From contig NZ_AP023179.1 of the NCBI RefSeq assembly GCF_013426915.1, positions 2,046,001 through 2,110,000 of the forward strand: a stretch of 64,000 bases of DNA. Direction: 5' to 3'. A program made the position numbers and the translations under genes. The first letter of the stretch is position 1. Each line of letters begins with the position of its first letter. Below, in pieces: positions 48,037 through 56,894 of this stretch. The DNA comes from Paraburkholderia sp. PGU19 (GTDB lineage Bacteria; Pseudomonadota; Gammaproteobacteria; Burkholderiales; Burkholderiaceae). The notes under the pieces are model-generated. The model worked only from the letters and a program-made list of their open reading frames with translations, did no database searches and was not told the DNA's origin.

Positions 48037-50634
48037 TTAGTGCACCACCCGGTCGAACACGAGCTTGCCGTTGTCCACCTCGACGGGGATCACGTCCTTC
48101 GGACCGAACTTGCCGGCCAGAATCAGCTTCGCGACCGGGTTCTCGATCTCCTGCTGGATCGCGCGCTTCAACGGCCGCGCGCCGAACAGCGGGTCGTAAC
48201 CGACCTTGCCGATCAACTCCAGCGCCGCATCCGACACGACCAGCTGCATGTCGAGCTTCGCAAGCCGCTCGTGCACGCGTTCCAGCTGGATCTTCGCGAT
48301 CGACTGGATGTTCGAGCGGTCGAGCGCATGGAACACGACGACGTCGTCGATCCGGTTCAGGAATTCTGGCCGGAAATGCAACTTCACTTCTTCCCAGACG
48401 GCATCCTTCACGGCGTCCTCCGGCTGGCCGATCATCGACTGGATCACCTGCGAACCGAGGTTCGAGGTCATCACGATCACCGTGTTCTTGAAGTCCACGG
48501 TGCGGCCCTGGCCATCCGTCATGCGGCCGTCGTCGAGCACCTGCAGCAGCACGTTGAAGACGTCCGGGTGCGCCTTCTCGATCTCGTCGAGCAGGATCAC
48601 GCTGTACGGCTTGCGGCGCACGGCTTCCGTCAGATAACCGCCCTCTTCGTAACCGACGTATCCGGGCGGCGCGCCGATCAGACGCGCGACGCTGTGCTTC
48701 TCCATGAACTCGCTCATGTCGATGCGGATGAGGTGATCTTCCGCGTCGAACAGGAACGCCGCGAGCGCCTTGCACAGTTCCGTCTTGCCGACACCCGTCG
48801 GCCCCAGGAACAGGAACGAGCCATACGGACGGTTCGGGTCCGACAGACCAGCGCGCGAACGGCGAATCGCATCGGCGACGGCGCTGATCGCTTCATCCTG
48901 GCCGACCACACGCTGATGCAGCTTCTCCTCGATCTGCAACAGCTTCTCGCGCTCGCCCTGCATCATCCGCGACACGGGGATGCCCGTGGCGCGCGACACG
49001 ACTTCCGCGATTTCCTCGGCGCCGACCTGCGTGCGCAGCAGGCGCGGACGGGTCGGATTGTTCTGCTCTTCCGCTTCCGCCTTCGTGACCGTCTTCAGTT
49101 GCGCTTCGAGTTGCGGCAGCTTGCCGTACTGAAGCTCGGCAACCTTCTCCAGCTTGCCTTCGCGTTGCAGACGCGTGATTTCGGCGCGCGTCTTCTCGAT
49201 CTCTTCCTTCAGTTGCGCGCTGCCCTGCACGGCCGCTTTTTCCGCCGTCCAGATTTCTTCGAGGTCCGAATATTCGCGGTCGAGCCGCTCGATTTCTTCC
49301 TCGATCAGTTGCAGGCGCTTCTGCGACGCTTCGTCCTTCTCCTTCTTGACGGCCTCGCGCTCGATCTTCAACTGGATGCGACGACGATCGAGCCGGTCCA
49401 TCTCTTCCGGCTTCGAGTCGATTTCCATCTTGATCTTCGATGCGGCTTCGTCGATCAGGTCGATCGCCTTGTCCGGCAGGAAACGGTCGGTGATGTAGCG
49501 ATGCGACAGTTCCGCCGCCGCGACGATCGCCGGGTCGGTGATATCGACGCCGTGGTGCAGCTCATAGCGCTCCTGCAAGCCGCGCAGGATCGCGATGGTC
49601 GCCTCGACGCTTGGCTCGTCGACGAGCACCTTCTGGAAGCGGCGCTCCAGCGCGGCATCCTTTTCGATGTACTTGCGATATTCGTCGAGCGTGGTCGCGC
49701 CGACGCAATGCAGTTCGCCGCGCGACAGCGCCGGCTTGAGCATGTTGCCTGCGTCCATCGCACCTTCGGCCTTGCCCGCGCCGACCATCGTATGAATTTC
49801 GTCGATGAAGACGATGGTCTGGCCTTCGTCTTTCGCGATGTCGTTGAGCACGGCCTTCAGCCGCTCTTCGAACTCGCCGCGATACTTCGCGCCCGCCAGC
49901 AGCGCCGCCATGTCGAGCGACAGCACGCGCTTGCCCTTGAGCGTCTCGGGCACTTCGCCGTTGACGATGCGCTGCGCGAGGCCTTCGACGATCGCCGTCT
50001 TGCCGACACCCGGCTCGCCGATCAGCACCGGGTTGTTCTTGGTGCGGCGCTGCAGAATCTGGATCGAGCGGCGGATTTCGTCGTCGCGGCCAATCACCGG
50101 GTCGAGCTTGCCCGCGCGGGCGCGCTCGGTCAGGTCGATCGTGTATTTCTTAAGCGCTTCGCGCTGGCTTTCGGCGTCCTGGCTGTGCACCTGCGCGCCG
50201 CCGCGCACGGCCACGATGGCCGCTTCGAGCGACTTGCGCGACAGGCCGTGTTCGCGCGCGAGACGGCCCGCTTCGCCTTTGTCGTCGGCGATCGCGAGCA
50301 GGAACATTTCGCTCGCGATGTAGGTGTCGTTGATCTTCTGCGCTTCCTTGTCGGCCTGGTTCAACAGACCCGTCAGATCGCGGCCGATCTGCACGTTGCC
50401 GTCCGTGCCCCGCACTTGCGGCAGGCGCGTGATGGCGTCGGCCAGCGCCGTTTGCAACGCCTGCACGTGAACGCCGGCGCGCGAGAGCAGCGAGCGCGCG
50501 GAGCCGTCCTGCTGCGCGACGAGGGCCGCTAGCAGGTGAACCGGCTCGATGTACTGATTGTCATGACCGACGGCAAGGCTTTGCGCATCGGCTAACGCTT
50601 CCTGGAATTTAGTGGTGAGTTTGTCGACTCTCAT
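48037..50634 (-). CDS. clpB: ATP-dependent chaperone ClpB
   Basis: An 865-residue hexameric disaggregase that works with DnaK. The N-domain (residues 1-150) is followed by NBD1 with Walker [14 protein letters not shown], a middle coiled-coil domain ([20 protein letters not shown]) and NBD2 with [15 protein letters not shown] and [11 protein letters not shown]. Length and order are normal. A strong sigma-32 promoter lies 32 bp upstream, so it should be heat-induced. Its terminator is shared with the convergent small gene. Confidence 0.98.
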   Translation of the reverse strand: MRVDKLTTKFQEALADAQSLAVGHDNQYIEPVHLLAALVAQQDGSARSLLSRAGVHVQALQTALADAITRLPQVRGTDGNVQIGRDLTGLLNQADKEAQKINDTYIASEMFLLAIADDKGEAGRLAREHGLSRKSLEAAIVAVRGGAQVHSQDAESQREALKKYTIDLTERARAGKLDPVIGRDDEIRRSIQILQRRTKNNPVLIGEPGVGKTAIVEGLAQRIVNGEVPETLKGKRVLSLDMAALLAGAKYRGEFEERLKAVLNDIAKDEGQTIVFIDEIHTMVGAGKAEGAMDAGNMLKPALSRGELHCVGATTLDEYRKYIEKDAALERRFQKVLVDEPSVEATIAILRGLQERYELHHGVDITDPAIVAAAELSHRYITDRFLPDKAIDLIDEAASKIKMEIDSKPEEMDRLDRRRIQLKIEREAVKKEKDEASQKRLQLIEEEIERLDREYSDLEEIWTAEKAAVQGSAQLKEEIEKTRAEITRLQREGKLEKVAELQYGKLPQLEAQLKTVTKAEAEEQNNPTRPRLLRTQVGAEEIAEVVSRATGIPVSRMMQGEREKLLQIEEKLHQRVVGQDEAISAVADAIRRSRAGLSDPNRPYGSFLFLGPTGVGKTELCKALAAFLFDAEDHLIRIDMSEFMEKHSVARLIGAPPGYVGYEEGGYLTEAVRRKPYSVILLDEIEKAHPDVFNVLLQVLDDGRMTDGQGRTVDFKNTVIVMTSNLGSQVIQSMIGQPEDAVKDAVWEEVKLHFRPEFLNRIDDVVVFHALDRSNIQSIAKIQLERVHERLAKLDMQLVVSDAALELIGKVGYDPLFGARPLKRAIQQEIENPVAKLILAGKFGPKDVIPVEVDNGKLVFDRVVH

Positions 50635-50665
50635 CTTAGGAGACCTCCAATTTCGATTACCACCA

Positions 50666-50693
50666 AAATGAGGCGTTTTTTGCCAGTTTCAAG
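50666..50693 (-). promoter_or_regulatory. Sigma-32 heat-shock promoter of clpB
   Basis: On the minus strand CTTGAAA (50687-50693) and CCTCATTT (50666-50673) are 13 bp apart. This matches the heat-shock consensus at 7 of 7 and 7 of 8 positions and lies 32 bp before the clpB start codon. Confidence 0.9.
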
Positions 50694-50996
50694 CGCTTTT
50701 TTTGCATCAGGGGGAGAGAATTTACACGCAAACGGCACGATCGTGCGGGACGCGTGAACGGCGCAAGAAGTCCATCGACACAGCCGAGTGTAGCCCGGCG
50801 CAGGATCGGACGAAAGCGAGGTGCGGAGCAGGATGCGCGACCGGCACGGATAGCTGGCGGGCAGCTGGACAGCCGGCGAGCGCAGGCCGGCCCAGGCCTG
50901 CGGGCGTACTCAGCGCGACGTGCGCAGGATCGGACGAGCGTTCTGTAACGCCGCCGGACGGCGGCGCGCCCGGCTGCATTCTCCGACCCGGGGCGC
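50694..50996. other. Intergenic region clpB / nsrR with direct repeats
   Basis: About 300 bp, GC-rich and without a supported gene. A 16-bp direct repeat GCGCAGGATCGGACGA occurs at 50798-50813 and 50922-50937. No terminator for nsrR was recognised with confidence. Confidence 0.5.
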
Positions 50997-51494
50997 TCAG
51001 GTGCCCGTCGACACAGCGGGCACGATCGGCACGACGGTCGCCAATGGCTTCAGCCCGAGCAGCGACATCAGCGGCGACGCCGGCTCGGCAATGTCGCGGA
51101 TCGTATAGCTGTCGAGTTCCCGGAAGAAGGCCGTGCGTGCGGATTCGAAGATGTGCTTGAGCCGGCATTGCGACTGAATGACACATCCGCGATGCACGCC
51201 GCTTGTGTCGGCGCCGTTGAAGCAGGCGACCAGCGCGAAGTCGTTCTCGGCCGCCCGTACCACTTCGCCGACGGTCAGCGACGACGAATGTTCGTACAGC
51301 CGCAGACCGCCGTTGCGCCCCCGCACGGTCTCGACCCAGCCAAGTTCGGCGAGCCGCTGAACCACCTTCATCAGATGGTTCTTCGATATGCCATAAGCAT
51401 CCGAGATGTCTTGTATTGTTGCCAGTCCTTCGGAACGAACCGCGAGGTAAAGCAGCACGCGCAGCGAGTAATCGGTATAGTCTGTGAGTCTCAT
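50997..51494 (-). CDS. nsrR: Rrf2-family nitric-oxide-sensing repressor NsrR
   Basis: A 165-residue iron-sulfur repressor. The N-terminal winged helix (MRLTDYTDYSLRVLLYLA, ISDAYGISKNHLMKVVQRL, GRNGGLRLYE) matches NsrR. Three cysteines lie at 91, 104 and 110 (VACFNGAD, RGCVIQSQC), so C91 to C104 is more widely spaced than in classic NsrR (about 5 residues). Nitrosylation of the cluster relieves repression in relatives. Start at 51494 is the standard N-terminus. It is divergent from a haemoglobin gene, with an NsrR-type box in between. Confidence 0.85.
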   Translation of the reverse strand: MRLTDYTDYSLRVLLYLAVRSEGLATIQDISDAYGISKNHLMKVVQRLAELGWVETVRGRNGGLRLYEHSSSLTVGEVVRAAENDFALVACFNGADTSGVHRGCVIQSQCRLKHIFESARTAFFRELDSYTIRDIAEPASPLMSLLGLKPLATVVPIVPAVSTGT

Positions 51495-51570
51495 TGAAAG
51501 GCAAATCGCGACGGAATCAGCGTGCGGAATGTTCACGCCGGCTCCACTAACGCCGGTACTGCTGCGCAAT

Positions 51571-51593
51571 AACATGCGTACTTAACACATCTT
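51571..51593. promoter_or_regulatory. Candidate NsrR operator
   Basis: The 23-bp element from AACATGCGT to ACACATCTT is an imperfect dyad. Read on the minus strand it begins AAGATGTGTT, close to the AAGATGyATTT half-site of NsrR. It lies about 77 bp from the nsrR start and 138 bp from the haemoglobin start, and can serve either. Confidence 0.65.
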
Positions 51594-51731
51594 ATTGCCA
51601 CGTTTATCTCGTTATTTCGCGTAACTATAAACGGTAACTTTCCTTTTAAGCGCACTTTTTCTGATTTTAGAGCGCGTCAGCCTAAAACGATTGCGATGAC
51701 ACGTTTGCCACGACTCACTTTTGTTCCAGAT

Positions 51732-52292
51732 ATGAAGTCCGATATTTCTTCAGATATTCCCGCTATCGAACGACTCGCCCCGCGTTACGCCGAACCCACC
51801 GAGGACAACATCCGCGAGCTGGTCTACGCGTTCTACGACCGCGTGCGCGCCGACGCGCTGCTCGGTCCCGCATTCGAGCAGAAGCTCGCCGGTCGCTGGG
51901 ACGAGCATCTGCCGAAGATGTGCGTGTTCTGGGGATCGCTGGTGCTGGGCGCGAAGCAGTATCGCGGCAACGTGCAACAGGCGCACATGCCGCTTGCGGG
52001 CCTGGAGCCGCGCCACTTCAGCCGCTGGCTGTTTCTGTTCCTGGACACGGTCGAGTCACGTTACGAACCCGCAGCGGCCGTCCGTTTCATGGAGCCCGCG
52101 CTGCGTATCGCGCAGAGCCTGCAGCTGAGCAAGTTCGGCTGGGACTACCAAATTCCCGCCGAGCAGCAGGATTTGCTGGACCGCGTCGCGCCGCGCCGCC
52201 GCTCGCGCGAAGAGCACGCGGCCGACTATGCGCGGCCGCGTGGCGAGCCATTTCCGGCGAAAATCATCGGTAAATCGCACGACGAGGATTAA
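51732..52292 (+). CDS. Group III truncated haemoglobin
   Basis: A 186-residue haem protein, probably for nitric oxide or oxygen handling. It has the 2/2 globin form: YAFYDRVRADALLGPAFEQ, WDEHLPKMCVFWGSLVLGA, and HMPLAGLEPRHFSRWLFLFL, in which His of RHF is the likely proximal ligand. A ~50-residue basic C-terminal extension (RVAPRRRSREEHAADYAR) is longer than in minimal group III globins. Start at 51732; an ATG at 51696 is possible, and no strong ribosome site supports either. The upstream regulator gene suggests induction by nitric oxide. Confidence 0.85.
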   Translation: MKSDISSDIPAIERLAPRYAEPTEDNIRELVYAFYDRVRADALLGPAFEQKLAGRWDEHLPKMCVFWGSLVLGAKQYRGNVQQAHMPLAGLEPRHFSRWLFLFLDTVESRYEPAAAVRFMEPALRIAQSLQLSKFGWDYQIPAEQQDLLDRVAPRRRSREEHAADYARPRGEPFPAKIIGKSHDED

Positions 52293-52442
52293 GCTGATCG
52301 AACGGTCAGGATTAATCGTGGGATTCGAAAATTGGGACTCGAGAATCGTGATTTAACATTTCGACCGGGATTATCGCTTGCTCGTTAATTTTTGAAACGT
52401 TCAACGAATAACGCTTAATCCCGTTTCGAATTCGGCGCGAAT

Positions 52443-52913
52443 TCAGCGCGAATTCAGCGACTTCAGTCCCCAGCGCGCGAGTGCCTCGTCATCGGCCACG
52501 CGCGCATCGACCCAGCGCTCGCCGCTTTCCGTCTTCTCTTTCTTCCAGAACGGCGCCTGGGTTTTCAGGTAGTCCATGACGAACTCGCACGACGCGAACG
52601 CGTTCCCGCGATGCTTCGACGTCGTCGCGACCAGCACGATCTGGTCGAGCGGCAACAACTTGCCGACGCGGTGCACGATCAGCACCTCCGTCCCCGGCCA
52701 GCGCTCGCGCGCCGCATCGACGATCGCCTCCAGCGACTTCTCCGTCATGCCCGGATAGTGCTCGAGTTCCATTGTCTGGACGGTTTCGCCTTCGTTGATG
52801 TCGCGCACCGTGCCAACGAAGCACGCGACGGCGCCCACCTTCGGATTCTGCGCACGCAGCGCGGCCACTTCCGTCGACAAATCGAAGTCTTCGGTTTGAA
52901 CTCGGACGGTCAT
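52443..52913 (-). CDS. moaE: Molybdopterin synthase catalytic subunit MoaE
   Basis: A 156-residue subunit that with thiocarboxylated MoaD converts precursor Z to molybdopterin. Family features are VGAVACFVGTVRDINEGE, LELEHYPGMTEK, VHRVGKLLPLDQIVLVA, KHRGNAFASCEFVMDYLK, and the catalytic-lysine segment APFWKKEKTESGERW. The ATG at 52913 gives the family start. It lies 20 bp after moaD, and moeA precedes moaD, so moeA-moaD-moaE is one operon. The stop lies in a tandem 11-bp repeat (GCGCGAATTCA). Confidence 0.96.
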   Translation of the reverse strand: MTVRVQTEDFDLSTEVAALRAQNPKVGAVACFVGTVRDINEGETVQTMELEHYPGMTEKSLEAIVDAARERWPGTEVLIVHRVGKLLPLDQIVLVATTSKHRGNAFASCEFVMDYLKTQAPFWKKEKTESGERWVDARVADDEALARWGLKSLNSR

Positions 52914-52933
52914 TTCGTTCCTCGCTGGCTGCG

Positions 52934-53191
52934 TCAGCCGCCCGTGACGGGCGGAAAGAACGCGACTTCGCAGCCGTCGGTGATGCGCGTGCCCGCGTCC
53001 GTCATCACGTGATTGCAAGCCATGCGCAGCGCGCGGCCTTCGGCGAGCGTCTCCGCCCACACGTCGCCACGCACGCGCAACCACGCGCGCACCTCGCCGA
53101 CCGTCGCGATGCCCTCGGGCACGTCCACGGATTCGTGTGACCGGCCGAGCGCTTCACGCACGCTCGCGAAATATTTCAGCTGGATGTTCAT
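52934..53191 (-). CDS. moaD: Molybdopterin synthase sulfur carrier subunit MoaD
   Basis: An 85-residue ubiquitin-fold sulfur carrier. The conserved double glycine ends the protein (FFPPVTGG) and receives the thiocarboxylate. MNIQLKYFASVREALG is the usual start. It is 37 bp downstream of moeA and 20 bp upstream of moaE. Confidence 0.97.
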   Translation of the reverse strand: MNIQLKYFASVREALGRSHESVDVPEGIATVGEVRAWLRVRGDVWAETLAEGRALRMACNHVMTDAGTRITDGCEVAFFPPVTGG

Positions 53192-53228
53192 CGTCGGTAA
53201 CAGCCCAATTGCGGCCCCGGGGCCATGC

Positions 53229-54542
53229 TCAGTTCAGCAACTCGGAAAACGGGATGAAGCGCACGGTCTCGCCGGCGCTGATCGCATGATTCGGCGGATT
53301 GTCGATCAGGCCGTCGCCCCAAACCGTCGACGTGAGCACGGCCGAGCTCTGGTTCGGAAACAGATCGAGGCCACCCGCGGCGTTGACGCGCGCGCGCAGG
53401 AATTCGTTGCGGCGATCGGCCTTTTGCTGCGTGAAATCGGCGCGCAGCGACAGCGCGCGCGGCGTCACCGTGCGTACGCCGGCGAGGCGCAGCAGGAACG
53501 GGCGCACGAACAGCAAAAACGTCGCGAAGGTCGAGACGGGATTTCCCGGCAGGCCGATGAAAAAGGTTTCGTTCGAGCCGGTGTTTTGCCCGTCGGGCGC
53601 CACCGTGCGGCGAATCGCGCCGAACGCGAGCGGCTTGCCAGGCTTCATCGCGATCTGCCACATCGACAGACGCCCTTCCGCCTCGACGGCGGGCTTCACG
53701 TGATCTTCCTCGCCCACCGACACGCCGCCACAGGTCAGGATCAGATCGTGACCCTGCGCGGCCTCGCGCAGCGTTTTGCGCGTTGCGTCGAGCTTGTCGG
53801 GCACGATGCCGTAGTCGGTCACTTCGCAGCCGAGCTTGTGAAGGAGGCCCGTCAGCGTGAAGCGGTTCGAGTTGTAGATTGCGCCGGGCTTGAGCGGCTC
53901 GCCGGGCATGGTCAGTTCGTCGCCCGTGAAGAAGACGGCGACTTTCACGCGCCGCACCACGTCCAGATTCGCGCAACCGACGGACGCCGCGAGTCCCAGC
54001 GCCTGCGGCGTGAGCCGCGTGCCCGCGGGCAGGATCGTCGCGCCTTTGTGGATGTCGGCGCCCTGTTGCGTGATCCATTCGCCTGTTTTCGGCGTGTGCA
54101 GGATCGTGACTTCGTCGCCGGCCGCTTCCGTCTGTTCCTGCATCACGATGGCATCGGCGCCGGGCGGCACCGTCGCGCCTGTGAAAATGCGCGCCGCCGT
54201 GCCCTCGGCGAGCGGCTGTGGCGCGTGACCCGCGGGGATGCGCTGCGAGATGGGCAGACGGCGCTCGCCCTGCGATAGCTCCGCGACGCGTACTGCGTAG
54301 CCGTCCATTGCGCTGGTGTTCATCGGCGGAACGTCCAGGGGCGAGATGACGTCCGACGCGAGCACGCGGTTGATTGCTTCCAGCGTGGGCAACGTTTCGT
54401 TGCCGGCGATTTGTGCGGCGGCGCCAAGTAGGGTCGCTAGCGCGTCGGCTGTCGAGAGCATCGGTGCGCGCGGCGCAGGTGATCCCGGGGAGGTTGATGT
54501 GGACATCATCGGATCGGATGAGGACGATTCGGAAAGAATCAT
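53229..54542 (-). CDS. moeA: Molybdopterin molybdenumtransferase MoeA
   Basis: A 437-residue enzyme that inserts molybdate into molybdopterin-AMP. The conserved LDVPPMNTSAMDGYAVR lies near residue 70, with IFTGATVPPGADAIVMQEQ, the VFFTGDELTMPGEPL segment, and the GGVSVGEEDHVK motif. The first ~30 residues are low complexity (SSSSDPMMSTSTSPGSPAP) and the true start may be the ATG at 54542 or one 11-12 codons in; neither has a clear ribosome site. It is first in moeA-moaD-moaE. The region just upstream is a repeat element. Confidence 0.95.
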   Translation of the reverse strand: MILSESSSSDPMMSTSTSPGSPAPRAPMLSTADALATLLGAAAQIAGNETLPTLEAINRVLASDVISPLDVPPMNTSAMDGYAVRVAELSQGERRLPISQRIPAGHAPQPLAEGTAARIFTGATVPPGADAIVMQEQTEAAGDEVTILHTPKTGEWITQQGADIHKGATILPAGTRLTPQALGLAASVGCANLDVVRRVKVAVFFTGDELTMPGEPLKPGAIYNSNRFTLTGLLHKLGCEVTDYGIVPDKLDATRKTLREAAQGHDLILTCGGVSVGEEDHVKPAVEAEGRLSMWQIAMKPGKPLAFGAIRRTVAPDGQNTGSNETFFIGLPGNPVSTFATFLLFVRPFLLRLAGVRTVTPRALSLRADFTQQKADRRNEFLRARVNAAGGLDLFPNQSSAVLTSTVWGDGLIDNPPNHAISAGETVRFIPFSELLN

Positions 54543-54589
54543 TGTAGCGGGAGGGGACAGCGCGTGTAGGTGGCAGTGTTTTATATCTG

Positions 54590-55403
54590 CGATGCGGGTG
54601 GTCTGGTTTTTTTTTGCCTTTCGGTGGGCGGGCGTTGCCGGTCGGGGTTTTTGGCGTCTGCGCTGGCATCCGCGTTTCGTTAGCGTGCTTCAAGCGTCGC
54701 CCCTGTGCGGGGCGGCACCTACTTTTCTTTGCCGCCGCAAAGAAAAGTAGGCAAAAGAAAGCGGCTAACACCGCCAACATTTCTTCTTGCCTGAGGGCCC
54801 CAACCGGTCTTACGCCTCACACGGCAGCGCACTTGTTCGCGCGTGTTGCCAACGCGCTGAATGAGCGCCTCATCCGCTTCGAATACCCGTGCACGGGCCA
54901 GCGGCGGCGAATGGTTTGCCCCGCCCAGGTGGCAAACTGTGTGTAGGTTGTCGCGTCGTATAGCTTGGCGCTCTTACAGAGTGGAACGCGTGCGCTATCG
55001 GGTCCGAAGTGAGGCGTGTGGAGTACTACGGCCTACACACAGTTTGCCACCTGGGCGGCCGTGGAATGTCTGGCACGGCGTGCTGCAACGCGGGTGCGTG
55101 AAGCGGGTGAGGCGCTCATTCAGAGCGTTGGCAACGAACATGAGTCACGTGGTTGCCGTGTGAAGCGTAAGACCGGTTGGGGGCCCTCAGGCAAAAACTA
55201 GCACTGGCGGTGTTAGCCGCTTTCTTTTGCCTACTTTTCTTTGCGGCGGCAAAGAAAAGTAGGTGCCGCCCCGCACAGGGGCGACGCGTGAAGCACGCTA
55301 ACAAACCGCGGATGCCAGCGCAAACACAAGCAAACCAAACCACCCGCCCCGCGAAACCACAACCCCGGCTACGAGCACAAACCCCCACCAGCGTCGCAGA
55401 CAA
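54590..55403. repeat. Large nested inverted-repeat element between thrC and moeA
   Basis: Arms of about 287 and 289 bp (54661-54947 and 55032-55320) pair around an 84-bp centre. The inner 27 bp of each arm are a perfect match (54921-54947 and 55032-55058). Within each arm is a smaller perfect hairpin, CCTACTTTTCTTTGC / GCAAAGAAAAGTAGG (54718-54732/54737-54751 and 55230-55244/55249-55263). Weaker similarity extends out to about 54590 and 55403. The outer end shares sequence with 14921-15081. Short open frames that read AAFFCLLFFAAAKKS come from the inner hairpin and are not genes. Confidence 0.9.
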
Positions 55404-55415
55404 AAAAACAACCCC

Positions 55416-56864
55416 TTACCGAGTCCGCTCCGCGACAAACTCCTTCACCCGCTCCGCGTCATTCCCCAACACCTCGAACCGCTGCGGCAAATCCTCGATC
55501 CCGCTGAAGGCCGCCGGCCGCTCCGGCTCCCGCTCCAGCGCTTCGCGGATCGTCTCGCCGAACTTGATCGGCTGCGCCGTCTCCAGCACGATCATCGGAA
55601 TGCCCGCTTGCAGATGCTCACGCGCAACCTTCACGCCATCCGCAGTATGCGTATCGATCATCGTGTCGTACTGCTCGAACACATCGCGAATCGTATCGAC
55701 ACGATCATCGTGACTGCTCCGCCCGGAAACGAAACCAAACTCCTGCACACGCGCAAAATCACCGCTCGCCTGCAAGTCGAACCCGCCCTTCTCTTCGACA
55801 TCGCGGAACAGTTGCAATACACGCTTCGGATCACGCCCGAGCAGATCGAACACAAACCGCTCGAAGTTCGACGCCTTCGAAATATCCATGCTCGGGCTGC
55901 TGGTGTGATACGTCTCCGACGACTTGCGCACGCGATAAATCCCCGTACGGAAGAACTCGTCGAGCACATCGTTCTCATTGGTCGCGACCACGAGCTTTTC
56001 GACAGGCAAACCCATCATGCGCGCGATATGCCCCGCGCACACATTGCCGAAATTGCCCGACGGCACCGTGAACGACACGCGCTCGTCGTTGCTCTGCGTC
56101 GCCGCGAAGTAGCCCTTGAAGTAGTACACGACCTGCGCCACGACGCGCGCCCAGTTGATCGAGTTGACGGTGCCGATCTTCTGCTGCGCCTTGAACGCGT
56201 GATCGTTCGATACCGCCTTCACGATATCCTGGCAATCGTCGAATACACCCTCGATCGCGATGTTGAAGATGTTCGGATCTTGCAGCGAATACATCTGCGC
56301 CGTCTGGAACGCACTCATCTTTTTGTGCGGCGACAGCATGAACACGCGAATGCCCTTCTTGCCGCGCATCGCGTATTCAGCCGCGCTGCCCGTATCGCCC
56401 GAGGTCGCGCCGAGAATGTTCAGCGTCTGCCCATGCTTCGCGAGCGTGTACTCGAACAGGTTGCCGAGCAACTGCATCGCCATGTCCTTGAACGCGAGCG
56501 TCGGACCGTTCGACAGTTCCAGCAGCGACAGCGGCGCGCCGCCTTCGACGCCGAGCGTCTTCAGCGGCGTGATCTGCGCGGCGTTCTCCTCGTCGCGCAC
56601 GTTGCAGTACACCTGCGCCGTGTAGGTGCGGCGCGTGAGTTCGCGCAGGTCGTCGGCGGGAATGTCGTCGCTGAACTTGCGCAGGATTTCGAACGCGAGA
56701 TCGGCGTACGGCAACGCGCGCCAGCGCGCGAGTTCATCCGCCGAGACCTTCGGATACTCGTTCGGCAGGTACAAGCCGCCATCCTTCGCGAGACCGCCGA
56801 GCAGGATGTCGGAGAACGTATGGCGCTCGCCGATGCCGGCGCCGCGCGTGGAAATGTAATTCAT
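55416..56864 (-). CDS. thrC: Threonine synthase
   Basis: A 482-residue PLP enzyme that turns phosphohomoserine into threonine. The PLP lysine is in GPTLAFKDMAMQLLG, the phosphate-binding segment is ATSGDTGSAAEYA, and the N-terminal MNYISTRGAGIGERHTF is typical. Length is that of the fungal/proteobacterial form. It follows hom by 30 bp. The stop at 55416 is next to the large repeat element. Confidence 0.97.
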   Translation of the reverse strand: MNYISTRGAGIGERHTFSDILLGGLAKDGGLYLPNEYPKVSADELARWRALPYADLAFEILRKFSDDIPADDLRELTRRTYTAQVYCNVRDEENAAQITPLKTLGVEGGAPLSLLELSNGPTLAFKDMAMQLLGNLFEYTLAKHGQTLNILGATSGDTGSAAEYAMRGKKGIRVFMLSPHKKMSAFQTAQMYSLQDPNIFNIAIEGVFDDCQDIVKAVSNDHAFKAQQKIGTVNSINWARVVAQVVYYFKGYFAATQSNDERVSFTVPSGNFGNVCAGHIARMMGLPVEKLVVATNENDVLDEFFRTGIYRVRKSSETYHTSSPSMDISKASNFERFVFDLLGRDPKRVLQLFRDVEEKGGFDLQASGDFARVQEFGFVSGRSSHDDRVDTIRDVFEQYDTMIDTHTADGVKVAREHLQAGIPMIVLETAQPIKFGETIREALEREPERPAAFSGIEDLPQRFEVLGNDAERVKEFVAERTR

Positions 56865-56894
56865 GAGCTAGCCTCTTTACGTGTGTGCGGTGCG

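Noticed and set aside
48001..50532. An 843-codon open frame opposite clpB
   Set aside because: A mirror of ClpB codon bias with no domain; clpB has promoter, terminator and all motifs.
55177..55400. A small protein AAFFCLLFFAAAKKS... in the repeat
   Set aside because: The hydrophobic stretch is a translation of the palindromic CCTACTTTTCTTTGC hairpin and appears in both arms, so it follows from the repeat and not from coding selection.
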